A DNA stretch of 41,686 bases from Clostridia bacterium. GTDB lineage: Bacteria > Bacillota > Clostridia > Oscillospirales > Acutalibacteraceae. Below the pieces are notes generated by a model. It saw only the letters and a program-made list of their open reading frames with translations. It made no database searches and was not told the DNA's origin. The position numbers and the translations under genes were made by a program. How positions within the stretch are numbered: the stretch's first letter is position 1; the number at the start of each line of letters is the position of its first letter. The stretch is from positions 1 to 41,686 of the forward strand of contig JAFPUM010000042.1 in the NCBI GenBank assembly GCA_017395425.1, in the 5' to 3' direction. This document shows, one piece after another, positions 17,530 to 25,378 of the stretch.

Positions 17530-19017
17530 ATGGATATTGCTATTCTCATCTGCTGCATCGCCATTCTCATACTGCTGCTGCTGCAATGGCTGCGTCCGCC
17601 CGCAGCAAACGACACAGCCCTGCATGGGCTTGAACAGCAGCTCACGCTGCTCCGGGAACATCTCGACCGGCTGGAACGGCAGCTCGCCGAACAGGAAGCC
17701 CGCCGCAATGAATATTCCACGCGCCAGATGACCGCGCTGGATAAGTCTGTCCGGGAGGCGCTGGAACGGAATCAGACCCGGACGGAAGCCTCTCTGGAAA
17801 AACTGCGGCAGGACATGACCGCCCTGCGGGAACAGAATGACCGCCAGATCACCGCGCTCAATACGGTGGTTGCCGAGAAAATGCCCGAAATCCTCGACCG
17901 CAAGTTCCATGAATCCTTCACAGCAGTGACCAATCAGATGACCACGCTCGGCAAAACCCTCCGCGACGGACAGGAGCGTCAGCAGGCTGCCAACACCGAA
18001 CAATTGACAGCCCTGCGGGAATCCTTTGCCGCCATCCGGAAAGACCTGACCGACGCGCTCGAAAAGGTACGTTCCGACAATACCGTCGCCCTCGACAAAC
18101 TGCGCGCGGAGAATCAGGCAAGCCTCGACAAAATCGATCAGACCGTCAACGAAAAGCTGCAAAAGACCCTGAACGACCGCATCACCCAGTCTTTTGAGGC
18201 GGTCAACAAGCGGCTCACGGAAGTCTACGAGGGCTTGGGCGAGATGAAGAACGTCGCGTCCGGCGTGTCCGATCTCAAAAAGGTGCTGTCCAACGTCAAG
18301 AACCGCGGCATTATGGGAGAAATCCAGCTCTCCGCCATTCTCGACGACATTCTTGCCCCCGAACAGTATGAAACACAGTACCGCCTGCGTTCCGGCAGCA
18401 AAGAGATGGTGGATTTTGCGGTGAAGCTCCCCGGCACATCGGAAGGGCAATGGGTCTATCTTCCCATCGATTCCAAGTTTCCCGGCGACCGCTACGCCGA
18501 CCTGATGGATGCCTATGAAACAGGCGACGCGGGCGAGGTCAGAGCCAGACGCGCCGCGCTGGAACAGGAAATCAAGCGGTGCGCCAAAAGTATTCACGAC
18601 AAATACATCGTCCCGCCCTATTCCACGGACTTCGCCATTCTGTTCCTGCCTTTTGAAGGGCTGTATGCCGAAGTGGTCAATATGGGGCTGGTGGAAGTGT
18701 TGCAGCGGGAGTACCGCGTGAATCTCACGGGTCCCTCCACGATGGCAGCCATGCTCAACAGCCTCCAAATGGGCTTCCGCACGCTGGCGATTCAGAAGAA
18801 GAGCGGGGAGGTCTGGAAGATTCTCGAAGCCGCCAAGGAGGAATTCGGCAAATTTGAACAGGTTCTCAACAAGACCCGCGAACGGCTGCAGCAAGCGGAC
18901 GACGAACTCGAAAAGCTCGTGGGAACCCGCACCAACGCCATCAACCGCAAACTGCGGGATGTCTCATCCCTCGACGCAGGTGAAGATGCTTCTTCCTTGC
19001 TCGAGCTTCCTTCATAA
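17530..19017 (+). CDS. rmuC: RmuC family DNA recombination protein
   Basis: A 495-residue RmuC-family protein. An N-terminal membrane anchor (about 2-20) is followed by a long coiled coil (about 30-250) rich in Glu, Gln, Arg and Leu. The conserved nuclease-like domain then follows, with YLPIDSKFPGDRY around residue 315 supplying the PD-(D/E)xK-type acidic/lysine residues. RmuC limits inversion at short inverted repeats in E. coli, and some relatives are linked to phage defence. I take the ATG at 17530, where the anchor starts. An upstream ATG in the same frame lies within the terminator. Confidence 0.92.
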   Translation: MDIAILICCIAILILLLLQWLRPPAANDTALHGLEQQLTLLREHLDRLERQLAEQEARRNEYSTRQMTALDKSVREALERNQTRTEASLEKLRQDMTALREQNDRQITALNTVVAEKMPEILDRKFHESFTAVTNQMTTLGKTLRDGQERQQAANTEQLTALRESFAAIRKDLTDALEKVRSDNTVALDKLRAENQASLDKIDQTVNEKLQKTLNDRITQSFEAVNKRLTEVYEGLGEMKNVASGVSDLKKVLSNVKNRGIMGEIQLSAILDDILAPEQYETQYRLRSGSKEMVDFAVKLPGTSEGQWVYLPIDSKFPGDRYADLMDAYETGDAGEVRARRAALEQEIKRCAKSIHDKYIVPPYSTDFAILFLPFEGLYAEVVNMGLVEVLQREYRVNLTGPSTMAAMLNSLQMGFRTLAIQKKSGEVWKILEAAKEEFGKFEQVLNKTRERLQQADDELEKLVGTRTNAINRKLRDVSSLDAGEDASSLLELPS

Positions 19018-19064
19018 ATTCCGATGCGGCAGCGATATATTTTTTATTTATTTTATCCAAATTC

Positions 19065-19093
19065 TTGATTTTTCCGTTGTGATATGCTATCCT
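19065..19093 (+). promoter_or_regulatory. Promoter of the decayed sensor gene
   Basis: -35 TTGATT (19065-19070), 17-bp spacer, -10 TATCCT (19088-19093). A good AGAGGAG site follows at 19115-19121. Confidence 0.55.
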
Positions 19094-19122
19094 ATCAGAT
19101 AGATTTATTATGGCAGAGGAGA

Positions 19123-21004
19123 ATGCTCTGTGAAAAACTTCGTCAAATTGCCTCGCTGGTGCTCTGTTTTCTGTTATTGCTGTCGTTATTCCCTGCCTTC
19201 CGGATGGTCAAAGCGGAAAGTCCGCAGAATGTGGTGCGGGTGGGCTGGTATGAATCGCCGCTGAATATCATGGACAAATTCGGCAGACGTTCCGGCTACG
19301 CCTATGACTATCAGATGAAAATCAGTTTCTATACCGGCTGGAAGTATGAATATATTTCGGGAAGCTGGCAGAAACTCTATCAGATGCTGCTGGACGGAGA
19401 AATCGATATGCTCTCGGACGTCTCCTATACGGAGGAACGTGCGGAACAAATGCTCTTTTCTTCTCTGCCGATGGGTTCCGAGATGTATTATGCCTGTGTT
19501 TCCTCTCTTCGGGATACCGACGTGACCCCCGAAGACCTTTCCTCCTTCAACGGCAAGCGGATTGGCGTGAATGCAGGCAGTTTTCAGGAGACGCTGCTGG
19601 TCGAATGGCTGGAGCGAAACGGACTGGAAGCGGAAGTCGTGGAGCTGACCGGCGGCGAATCGGATTCCATTGCGATGCTCAACAACGGCGAGATAGACGT
19701 TTTCGTCTATATTGACGTGTTCGGCGATACGAATAACCTGATACCGATCTGCGCCATCGGTTCCTCGGATATCTTTTTTGCGGTGAATCCCGCCCGCGCC
19801 GATCTGATGAACGACCTCAACACCGCAATGGCAAGAATACTGGATGAAAACAGAAATTACAACCAGCACCTTCAGGAAAAATATTTCAACACCAAGGTGG
19901 TCAATCCCTATTTCACACAGAATGAAGTCAACTGGCTTGCCTCTCACGGCGCTGTCCGCATGGGTTATCAGGACGACTATCTCGTGTTCTGAGGGACGGA
20001 CGAACAAACCGGCGAACTGACCGGCGCATTGAAAAACTATCTGGCACTTGCCTCCCAGAGTATGCAGAACGCCACAGTGATGTTTGAAGCGGAACCCTAC
20101 GATACCGTGGAGGACGCACTGACCGCGCTGAAAACCGGGGAAATCGACGGTGTGTTCCCGGTTGACCTGACCGCCTACGACGGGGAATCGCTTGGAATGA
20201 TGATGACGGATTCCATCATGCAGACCGAAGTTTACGCGGCGGTGAAGTCAGAGAAGCGCCACAGCTTCACGCCGGAGGGAAGCATCACTGTCGCACTGCC
20301 CCACGACAATCCGAATTACCTGACCTTTGTGCTGGAATACTTCCCGAACTGGCGGCGGGTGACTTATACCGACCGGGCGGAAAGCGTCAAGGCAGTCGCG
20401 GCGGGCGAAGCGGACTGTTTTCCGGTGTGCAACTACCGTCTGGGCAGACTGGACGACGAATTGGAGAACAACGGTCTGACCGCGATTTCCACCGGACGTT
20501 CGATGAATTTCTCCTTTGCGGTGCGCAGTGACGACGATATTCTTTATTCGATTCTGAACAAAACAGCGCATTATGTCCCGGAAACTTCTGTCAACACCGG
20601 CTGGTCTCCTATTCTTATGAAAAAGAGGTAGTTACCTTCACCGATTTTCTGAAAGCCCATATGATGCCGGTCATGTGGACGGCAGGAACGGTACTGTTTT
20701 TCATGCTGCTGATGATGATTAAAAGTCAGGCAGCGGAGCGGAAAGCCAAGAAGTCTCTGAAAGCACTGCAAGAATCGCTCGAAAGAGAAGAAAAGCAGCA
20801 GCAGGAACTCGATGAAACCAAAGACAAGGCTTACACCGACGCCCTCACCGGCGTCAAGAGCAAGGCTGCCTACGCCGAAGCGAGAGACGAGCTTGACCGG
20901 GCAATTCATAACGGGGAAAAACCGGAATTTGCGCTCATCGTGTTCGACGTGAACGACCTCAAGCGCATGAACGACGTGTACGGTCATGAAGCAGGCGACC
21001 GCCA
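19123..21004 (+). pseudogene. Decayed sensor diguanylate cyclase (SBP-like sensor plus truncated GGDEF)
   Basis: A former single gene: signal peptide, two tandem periplasmic solute-binding-type sensor domains (about 19200-20600), a membrane helix (about 20660-20710), a coiled-coil linker and the start of a GGDEF domain (LIVFDVNDLKRMND). At least three lesions are visible. An in-frame TGA stands at 19990-19992, and the same frame reads on for another 213 codons. A frameshift near 20598-20600 moves the reading to the frame that continues into SYSYEKEVVTFTDF and the membrane helix. The GGDEF domain is cut after YGHEAGD near 21004, before the catalytic GGDEF motif. A fourth lesion is likely at the start: the well-spaced GTG at 19130 reads VKN, but one extra A in the A run would give VKKLRQIASLVL in the main frame. 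No cyclase activity is expected. Confidence 0.88.
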
Positions 21005-21132
21005 CAGGTACGGCAAACGATACCGCCGCGGGCGAGATTACCATTGAAGGCAACGGCATTCAGGTACACGCCCCCGGCAATATCCCACTCGAGACTCTCA
21101 GCGTGATTATCGGAACCATGCAGTCCAAATAA
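21005..21132 (+). pseudogene. Foreign C-terminal tail fused to the broken GGDEF gene
   Basis: From the break at about 21004 a frame of about 42 codons runs to TAA at 21130-21132. It includes the strings EITIEGNGIQVHAPG and LETLSVIIGTMQ. This is not GGDEF sequence. The pattern (short beta strand, then a final Leu/Ile-rich helix at the very C-terminus) resembles the tail of IS66-type TnpA accessory proteins, but the match is by shape only. It is probably a relic of an insertion and deletion event that truncated the cyclase gene. Confidence 0.4.
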
Positions 21133-21223
21133 AGAAGTCTCCTTCCCCATTGGCAAAAATACATTTCAAGCATTCAAAAACCACAGTCATCAATGGAAGC
21201 ACGGGATTCCTTCCCGCTCAATG

Positions 21224-21264
21224 ATGCCCCCCCCCCCCCGCACTCACGGTACGGGGGCATTTTT
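21224..21264 (+). terminator. Terminator containing a C13 homopolymer
   Basis: ATGCCCCC pairs with GGGGGCAT (21253-21260), followed by TTTT. The 5' arm includes 13 consecutive C (21227-21239), so the stem can slide. Confidence 0.6.
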
Positions 21265-21283
21265 CTTTGTGAATATTCATTAC

Positions 21284-21488
21284 GGGACAAAAGACCATTT
21301 TTTTGCCCGAATTTATATAATATATAATATTTCTATTATATATCCTCATTATTTCTTCTTTTTCCATCGAATGAATAAGGAAAAAAATGGGTTTTTGTCC
21401 CAAATAGCCCAAAAAGCCCCGATTCTAGGGCTTTTTTATGGACCATTTTGGGTTTGAAAAGTGGGCTAAAAGCCCACTTTTTTGTCCC
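21284..21488. repeat. Cluster of inverted repeats and tandem terminators
   Basis: A 21-base inverted repeat (19 of 21 matching) lies at 21284-21304 and 21381-21401, starting GGGACAAAA and ending with a T run; the spacer is very AT-rich. Two terminator-like hairpins follow: AAAAAGCCC/GGGCTTTTT (21411-21419/21428-21436) and AAAAGTGGGC/GCCCACTTTT (21457-21466/21472-21481). A third copy of TTTTTTGTCCC ends at 21488. No coding region is seen between 21133 and 21727. The outer GGGACAAAA ends could mark a small non-autonomous element. Confidence 0.6.
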
Positions 21489-21625
21489 TTCAATTGAATT
21501 GTTCACATGGTCAGATGAACCTCTACACAAAAGCATCACCAAAAGTGTCCCATACAACCCGCTTGCAGACCACTGAAGAAACTGTGCGGAATGACCATAC
21601 AGCAGAAAAAAATTGTAAAAACCAC

Positions 21626-21654
21626 TTGACAAACGGAAAAGAGGGTGTTATAAT
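21626..21654 (+). promoter_or_regulatory. Consensus promoter of cysK
   Basis: Perfect -35 TTGACA (21626-21631), 17-bp spacer, perfect -10 TATAAT (21649-21654). Such strength suggests control by a repressor. Confidence 0.85.
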
Positions 21655-21674
21655 GCCTACAATACTCATAGGCA
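21654..21674 (+). promoter_or_regulatory. Candidate sulfur-regulon operator at cysK
   Basis: The dyad TGCCTA-N9-TAGGCA begins on the last base of the -10 box and covers the expected transcription start. A similar TGCCTACAA word sits in the same place at the sulfhydrylase promoter (25172). The position fits repression, for example by an Rrf2-type cysteine regulator like CymR. The regulator's identity is inference. Confidence 0.55.
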
Positions 21675-21727
21675 AACAGGTAATTAATTCTTTGCCAAAC
21701 CATCACCATAAAGGAGAATGACACATC

Positions 21728-22657
21728 ATGAAAGTTTACAACACCCTCACCGAACTCATCGGCGGTACCCCCCTGCTCCGACTCACCAACTATATCGCTT
21801 CCAACGAACTGGAAGCCGAGATTTACGGCAAGCTGGAATATTTCAATCCTGCCGGCAGCGTCAAGGACAGAGTGGCAAAAGCCATGATTGACGACGCGGA
21901 AGCCAAGGGACTGCTCAAGCCCGGCGCGGTTATCATCGAACCCACCAGCGGCAATACCGGCATCGGTCTGGCAGCCGTCGCCGCTGCCAGAGGCTATCGG
22001 ATTATCCTCACCATGCCCGAAACCATGAGCATCGAGCGCCGCAACCTGCTCAAAGCCTACGGCGCGGAACTGGTGCTGACCGAAGGCGCCAAGGGCATGA
22101 AGGGCGCTATCGCCAAGGCGCAGGAACTCGCCGACCAGACGCCCGGCAGCTTCATTCCCAGCCAGTTCACCAATCCCGCCAATCCTTCCGCGCATTTTGC
22201 CACCACCGGTCCCGAAATCTGGAACGATACCGACGGCAAGGTGGATATCTTTGTGGCAGGCGTCGGCACCGGCGGCACTGTATCGGGCGTGGGCGAATAC
22301 CTGAAAGCCCAGAATCCCAACGTCAAAGTTGTCGCGGTGGAGCCTGCGGGTTCGCCGGTTCTCTCCAAGGGTACGCCGGGTCCCCACAAAATTCAGGGCA
22401 TCGGCGCGGGCTTTGTCCCCGATACACTCAACACCGCCATTTATGATGAAATTATCGCGGTAGAGAATGAGGACGCTTTTGCCACCGGACGCACGCTCGC
22501 ACGCAGCGAAGGTCTGCTGGTCGGCATCTCGGCAGGCGCGGCGGTCTTTGCCGCTACCCAGCTGGCAAAACGTCCCGAAAACAAGGGCAAGATCATCGTT
22601 GCGCTGCTCCCCGACACCGGTGAGCGCTATCTCTCCACCCCCATGTTCGCTGAGTGA
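21728..22657 (+). CDS. cysK: Cysteine synthase (O-acetylserine sulfhydrylase)
   Basis: A 309-residue PLP enzyme that makes cysteine from O-acetylserine and sulfide. The PLP lysine lies in PAGSVKDR near residue 43; the substrate loop [10 protein letters not shown] is near 71-80; phosphate-binding GVGTGGT lies near 178-184. The length is normal. AAGGAG lies about 11 bases before the ATG. It is monocistronic, between a consensus promoter with a dyad operator and a strong terminator. It is likely co-regulated with the sulfhydrylase gene at 25379. Confidence 0.97.
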   Translation: MKVYNTLTELIGGTPLLRLTNYIASNELEAEIYGKLEYFNPAGSVKDRVAKAMIDDAEAKGLLKPGAVIIEPTSGNTGIGLAAVAAARGYRIILTMPETMSIERRNLLKAYGAELVLTEGAKGMKGAIAKAQELADQTPGSFIPSQFTNPANPSAHFATTGPEIWNDTDGKVDIFVAGVGTGGTVSGVGEYLKAQNPNVKVVAVEPAGSPVLSKGTPGPHKIQGIGAGFVPDTLNTAIYDEIIAVENEDAFATGRTLARSEGLLVGISAGAAVFAATQLAKRPENKGKIIVALLPDTGERYLSTPMFAE

Positions 22658-22708
22658 TAACCACTGTCTCTTCTGTTTGAATCCATTTCTTCCCCACATC
22701 ATTACCGC

Positions 22709-22755
22709 AACGGCTCGGACTGTCAATGTATCGTCCGAGCCGTTGCCGTTTTTTT
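22709..22755 (+). terminator. Terminator after cysK
   Basis: A 12-bp stem AACGGCTCGGAC (22709-22720) with GTCCGAGCCGTT (22733-22744), followed after GCCG by a run of seven T. Confidence 0.85.
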
Positions 22756-22782
22756 ATTTCTGTGCTATCTTTTTAACAAAGG

Positions 22783-22811
22783 TTGATTTTTAACTTCAGA
22801 AGGTTTACAAT
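22783..22811 (+). promoter_or_regulatory. Promoter of the DUF3990 cassette
   Basis: -35 TTGATT (22783-22788), 17-bp spacer, -10 TACAAT (22806-22811). Confidence 0.65.
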
Positions 22812-22847
22812 AAAGGAGATAAAAACAATTGTCGCGAGGGAATGGGT

Positions 22848-23342
22848 ATGCTGTTATATCATGGAAGCACAGATTTGGTAAATATCCCCGAAATTCGCAA
22901 GGGGGCGGCGTGTTTGGATTTTGGAAGGGGATTTTACACAACAACCTCCTATGAACAGGCAGAACATTGGGCGAAAATTAAAATGCGCAGAAATCATGTT
23001 AATATAGGCTATGTGGCAATTTATGAATGGAATGACACCGCCGCAGAAAAAGAAATTCGTATCATGCGCTTCTGTGGTGCAGATGAGGCGTGGCTTCGCT
23101 TTGTAGTGAGCAATCGGCGCGGAGAATCTGTTGAGGACGGCGCGGATATACATATTGGACCTGTGGCGGATGATAATGTTTATCAGACAATCCGGTTATT
23201 TGAAACGGGTGCGTATGATGCGGAATATACCATCAAGCGCTTGAAAACAGAGGTGCTGCATGACCAGTGGGCAATACATACCGATAAAGCGCTTCAATAT
23301 CTGACTTTTTGGACAGCCGAACGGATCATAAAGGAGGATTAA
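22848..23342 (+). CDS. DUF3990 family protein (possible ART-fold toxin)
   Basis: A 164-residue protein of the DUF3990 type. Diagnostic words are LYHGS at the N-terminus, [20 protein letters not shown] near 24-43, [10 protein letters not shown], a [10 protein letters not shown] block and a late [10 protein letters not shown]. The HGS plus FGxGFYxT pattern resembles ADP-ribosyltransferase folds, so an NAD-using toxin is plausible but unproven. I prefer the ATG at 22848, 6 bases after GAGGGA; an ATG two codons earlier is too close to the site. It is followed within 2 bases and then 14 bases by two small genes. Its AT-rich composition differs from the neighbours. Confidence 0.8.
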   Translation: MLLYHGSTDLVNIPEIRKGAACLDFGRGFYTTTSYEQAEHWAKIKMRRNHVNIGYVAIYEWNDTAAEKEIRIMRFCGADEAWLRFVVSNRRGESVEDGADIHIGPVADDNVYQTIRLFETGAYDAEYTIKRLKTEVLHDQWAIHTDKALQYLTFWTAERIIKED

Positions 23343-23344
23343 GA

Positions 23345-23581
23345 TTGAATCAGGAACAATTCTGTGTGCTGCTGCCTTATATCAGTGCCGATTTGGTGGC
23401 GATGATCGCAAGGGAAAAACAGATTCCCGAAGAACAGGCTATGAGAATACTGTACGATTCTCAACTGTACGCGGCATTGGAAGATGAAATGACAAAGATA
23501 TGGCATTACAGTACGCCTATGCTGTATACATTGCTGACACAGGAAGAACAAACCGGAATAATTGATTATCCTGATGTATGA
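23345..23581 (+). CDS. Small protein of the DUF3990 cassette
   Basis: A 78-residue soluble, mostly helical, acidic protein. The string EDEMTKIWHYSTPMLYTLL and the ending IIDYPDV resemble small proteins I recall beside DUF3990/DUF3791 genes, but I cannot name a family. The start is a TTG at 23345, 7 bases after AAGGAGG, which lies in the last codons of the DUF3990 gene; an upstream in-frame ATG at 23309 is inside that gene. A role as antitoxin or accessory protein is inferred from position only. Confidence 0.7.
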   Translation: MNQEQFCVLLPYISADLVAMIAREKQIPEEQAMRILYDSQLYAALEDEMTKIWHYSTPMLYTLLTQEEQTGIIDYPDV

Positions 23582-23595
23582 CAGGGAGGGATGGT

Positions 23596-23814
23596 ATGAT
23601 CAGTAAAGAAATGATGTTTGCCATATTTTGCCTTGAGAATTACAAACGGCACAGAAACCTGAACGGTCATGAGGCATATGAATTGTTTGAGCAGTATGGG
23701 GTGTTCGATTATATCCGGGAATTCTATGATGTTCTGCACACCACGGGTTATCAGTATATCAATCATGATATTGATATCTATTTGAAGAACAGAGGTGACG
23801 CAATATCTTGCTGA
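23596..23814 (+). CDS. DUF3791 family protein
   Basis: A 72-residue protein matching DUF3791 by its pattern: FAIFCLENYKRHRNLNGHEAYELFEQYGVFDYI, then YDVLHTTGYQYI and DIDIYLKNR (quoted in parts). GGGAGG lies 7 bases before the chosen ATG. DUF3791 genes commonly accompany DUF3990 genes, which suggests a functional unit such as toxin and antitoxin. Third and last gene of the cassette. Confidence 0.8.
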   Translation: MISKEMMFAIFCLENYKRHRNLNGHEAYELFEQYGVFDYIREFYDVLHTTGYQYINHDIDIYLKNRGDAISC

Positions 23815-23840
23815 GGATTGGGGATTTTCGATATTTCCTC

Positions 23841-23868
23841 TTGCATTGTTCCTCAAATATGGTATAAT
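23841..23868 (+). promoter_or_regulatory. Promoter of the TMEM43-like gene
   Basis: -35 TTGCAT (23841-23846), 16-bp spacer, perfect -10 TATAAT (23863-23868). Confidence 0.7.
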
Positions 23869-23901
23869 ATAGATAATGATTTTGAGAAAGGCGGGTCATG
23901 T

Positions 23902-24996
23902 ATGAATTCCAGTAACAAAAAAGGCGGTCTGTTCGCGGGCGTCATCAGCGGCATCCTGATGATTCTGATAGGAACGGTTCTGCTCTGGTGGAACGAGGGC
24001 AACAATGTCCGCAATATCCGTACCACCAACGAAATCGAAAAGACAGTGGTTGAAATTGTCTCGGACAGCGACCCAGCGCAGTACGCGGGTCAGCTTGTCG
24101 CGGTGGGCGGCAGATTCACCACGGTGGACAAATCGCTCACCGACGATCTCTTCACGGTCAGCGTCCATACGCCTGCGCTGCGGCGCGTGGTGGAAATGTA
24201 CCAGTGGGAAGAAGACTCCGATACGGACAGTGACGGCGATACCACCTATACCTACGAAAAGGTGTGGAAAGAGGGTCTTATCGATTCGAGCAATTTCCAC
24301 AGGGGCGGACATGAGAATCCGACCTCTTCACCGTATGACAGTGAGGCGTGGTACGCCGACAAGGTGACGCTGGGCAAATATACCCTCAGCAGCCCCCAGA
24401 TCGAACAGATCACCGCCAACCGCACGTTTTCTCCCGACGGAGAAAATCTCAAAATACCCGAGGGCTTCACCCTCAGCGGCAAATGGCTGACCAACGCCGC
24501 GGATTTGGACAAACCCGAAATCGGCGACATCCGCCTGTCGTGGAAGTACAACGACTGGAAGGAACTGAGCTTGATTGCCACCGTCTCGGAGAACAGCTTT
24601 GTGAGCTACGTCTCTTCGCAGGGCAAAAAAGTCAATTATGTCACCGAAGGCAACCGCTCAGCCGCCGAAATGATCGCCGATATGCGTGCTGCTGACAAAG
24701 CGCTCAAATGGGTCATGCGGCTGTTCGGCGCGGTCATACTGGTGATGGGCTACTTCTCCCTCATCAGTCCGCTGACAAAAATTGCTTCCTTTGTACCGCT
24801 GCTCGGCAATGTCATCAACGGCGCACTCTTTGTGGTGGTCTTCCTGATCGGCATGACCCATTCACTGCTCATCATTGCCATCGCGTGGTTCCGCTTCCGT
24901 CCGCTGCTGGGCATTCTGCTGATTGCCGCCTGCGCGGGCATGGGCTTCGCGGCGCACCTGCTTATGAACAAACGCCGCGCCGCCGTTACCGCGTAG
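23902..24996 (+). CDS. TMEM43 family membrane protein
   Basis: A 364-residue protein. One N-terminal helix (about 11-31) ends in LLWWNEG, the typical TMEM43 opening. A ~230-residue external domain follows, including an acidic DSDTDSDGDTTYTYEK loop, and then three or four closely spaced C-terminal helices (about 265-355) and a basic end. TMEM43 homologues occur in many bacteria, but their role is not established. I start at the ATG at 23902, after GAAAGGCGGG; a longer in-frame reading to 23818 would start before the promoter. Confidence 0.85.
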   Translation: MNSSNKKGGLFAGVISGILMILIGTVLLWWNEGNNVRNIRTTNEIEKTVVEIVSDSDPAQYAGQLVAVGGRFTTVDKSLTDDLFTVSVHTPALRRVVEMYQWEEDSDTDSDGDTTYTYEKVWKEGLIDSSNFHRGGHENPTSSPYDSEAWYADKVTLGKYTLSSPQIEQITANRTFSPDGENLKIPEGFTLSGKWLTNAADLDKPEIGDIRLSWKYNDWKELSLIATVSENSFVSYVSSQGKKVNYVTEGNRSAAEMIADMRAADKALKWVMRLFGAVILVMGYFSLISPLTKIASFVPLLGNVINGALFVVVFLIGMTHSLLIIAIAWFRFRPLLGILLIAACAGMGFAAHLLMNKRRAAVTA

Positions 24997-25055
24997 CGGT
25001 TGCAACCTGTTCTTCCCTCTCCCCTCCTCTGCCGTCCGCCGGTTTCTGCTTTGAC

Positions 25056-25083
25056 AAAAAGCAACCCGCGCGGGCGGCTTTTT
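25056..25083 (+). terminator. Terminator after the TMEM43-like gene
   Basis: AAAAAGC-CCCG / CGGG-GCTTTTT hairpin with small internal mismatches, ending in a T run. Confidence 0.7.
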
Positions 25084-25141
25084 GCTGCCTTCCTGTAATT
25101 ATGAACGAATTGTAAATAAACGACAATTCGGAAAATCAGGC

Positions 25142-25170
25142 TTGACAAACCGTCCGGACTGTGGTACTAT
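25142..25170 (+). promoter_or_regulatory. Promoter of the O-acetylhomoserine sulfhydrylase gene
   Basis: Perfect -35 TTGACA (25142-25147), 17-bp spacer, -10 TACTAT (25165-25170). It is followed by a ~200-base leader. Confidence 0.8.
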
Positions 25171-25171
25171 A

Positions 25172-25214
25172 TGCCTACAAAACCTATTAATTAAATAAGC
25201 TATATAGGTAATGC
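25172..25214 (+). promoter_or_regulatory. Candidate sulfur-regulon operator region at the sulfhydrylase promoter
   Basis: TGCCTACAA (25172-25180) follows the -10 box, as at cysK. An ACCTAT/ATAGGT inverted pair (25182-25187 and 25204-25209) lies next to it, and AGGTAAT is also found downstream of the cysK dyad. Likely the same regulator binds both genes. This is inference from two sites. Confidence 0.5.
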
Positions 25215-25238
25215 AATTTTCCAAAAGGACTGATGTGT

Positions 25239-25304
25239 ATGACCCAATCCTTTGAGTGCTTCGTCCGCGCAAATTTCCGGTTCGGGCGAATGTGTCGCGG
25301 TTGA
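25239..25304 (+). CDS. Possible leader peptide, 21 residues
   Basis: A short ORF in the leader of the sulfhydrylase gene: ATG at 25239, TGA at 25302-25304. AAAAGGA lies about 10 bases upstream. It encodes 21 residues including two cysteines (C7, C19), two methionines and four arginines, and is followed at once by a run of six T. Position and Cys/Met content suggest translational control of the downstream gene, but the ORF is short enough to arise by chance. Confidence 0.35.
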   Translation: MTQSFECFVRANFRFGRMCRG

Positions 25305-25378
25305 TTTTTTTAACATGAAAAACAATACAAACCATATTCCATCAAAAAAATCAACACGATTAAAGGAGTTACTATATT

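Noticed and set aside
21536-22726. 396-codon minus-strand frame over cysK
   Set aside because: Antisense shadow of cysK, rich in Gly, His and Arg; cysK has all catalytic motifs.
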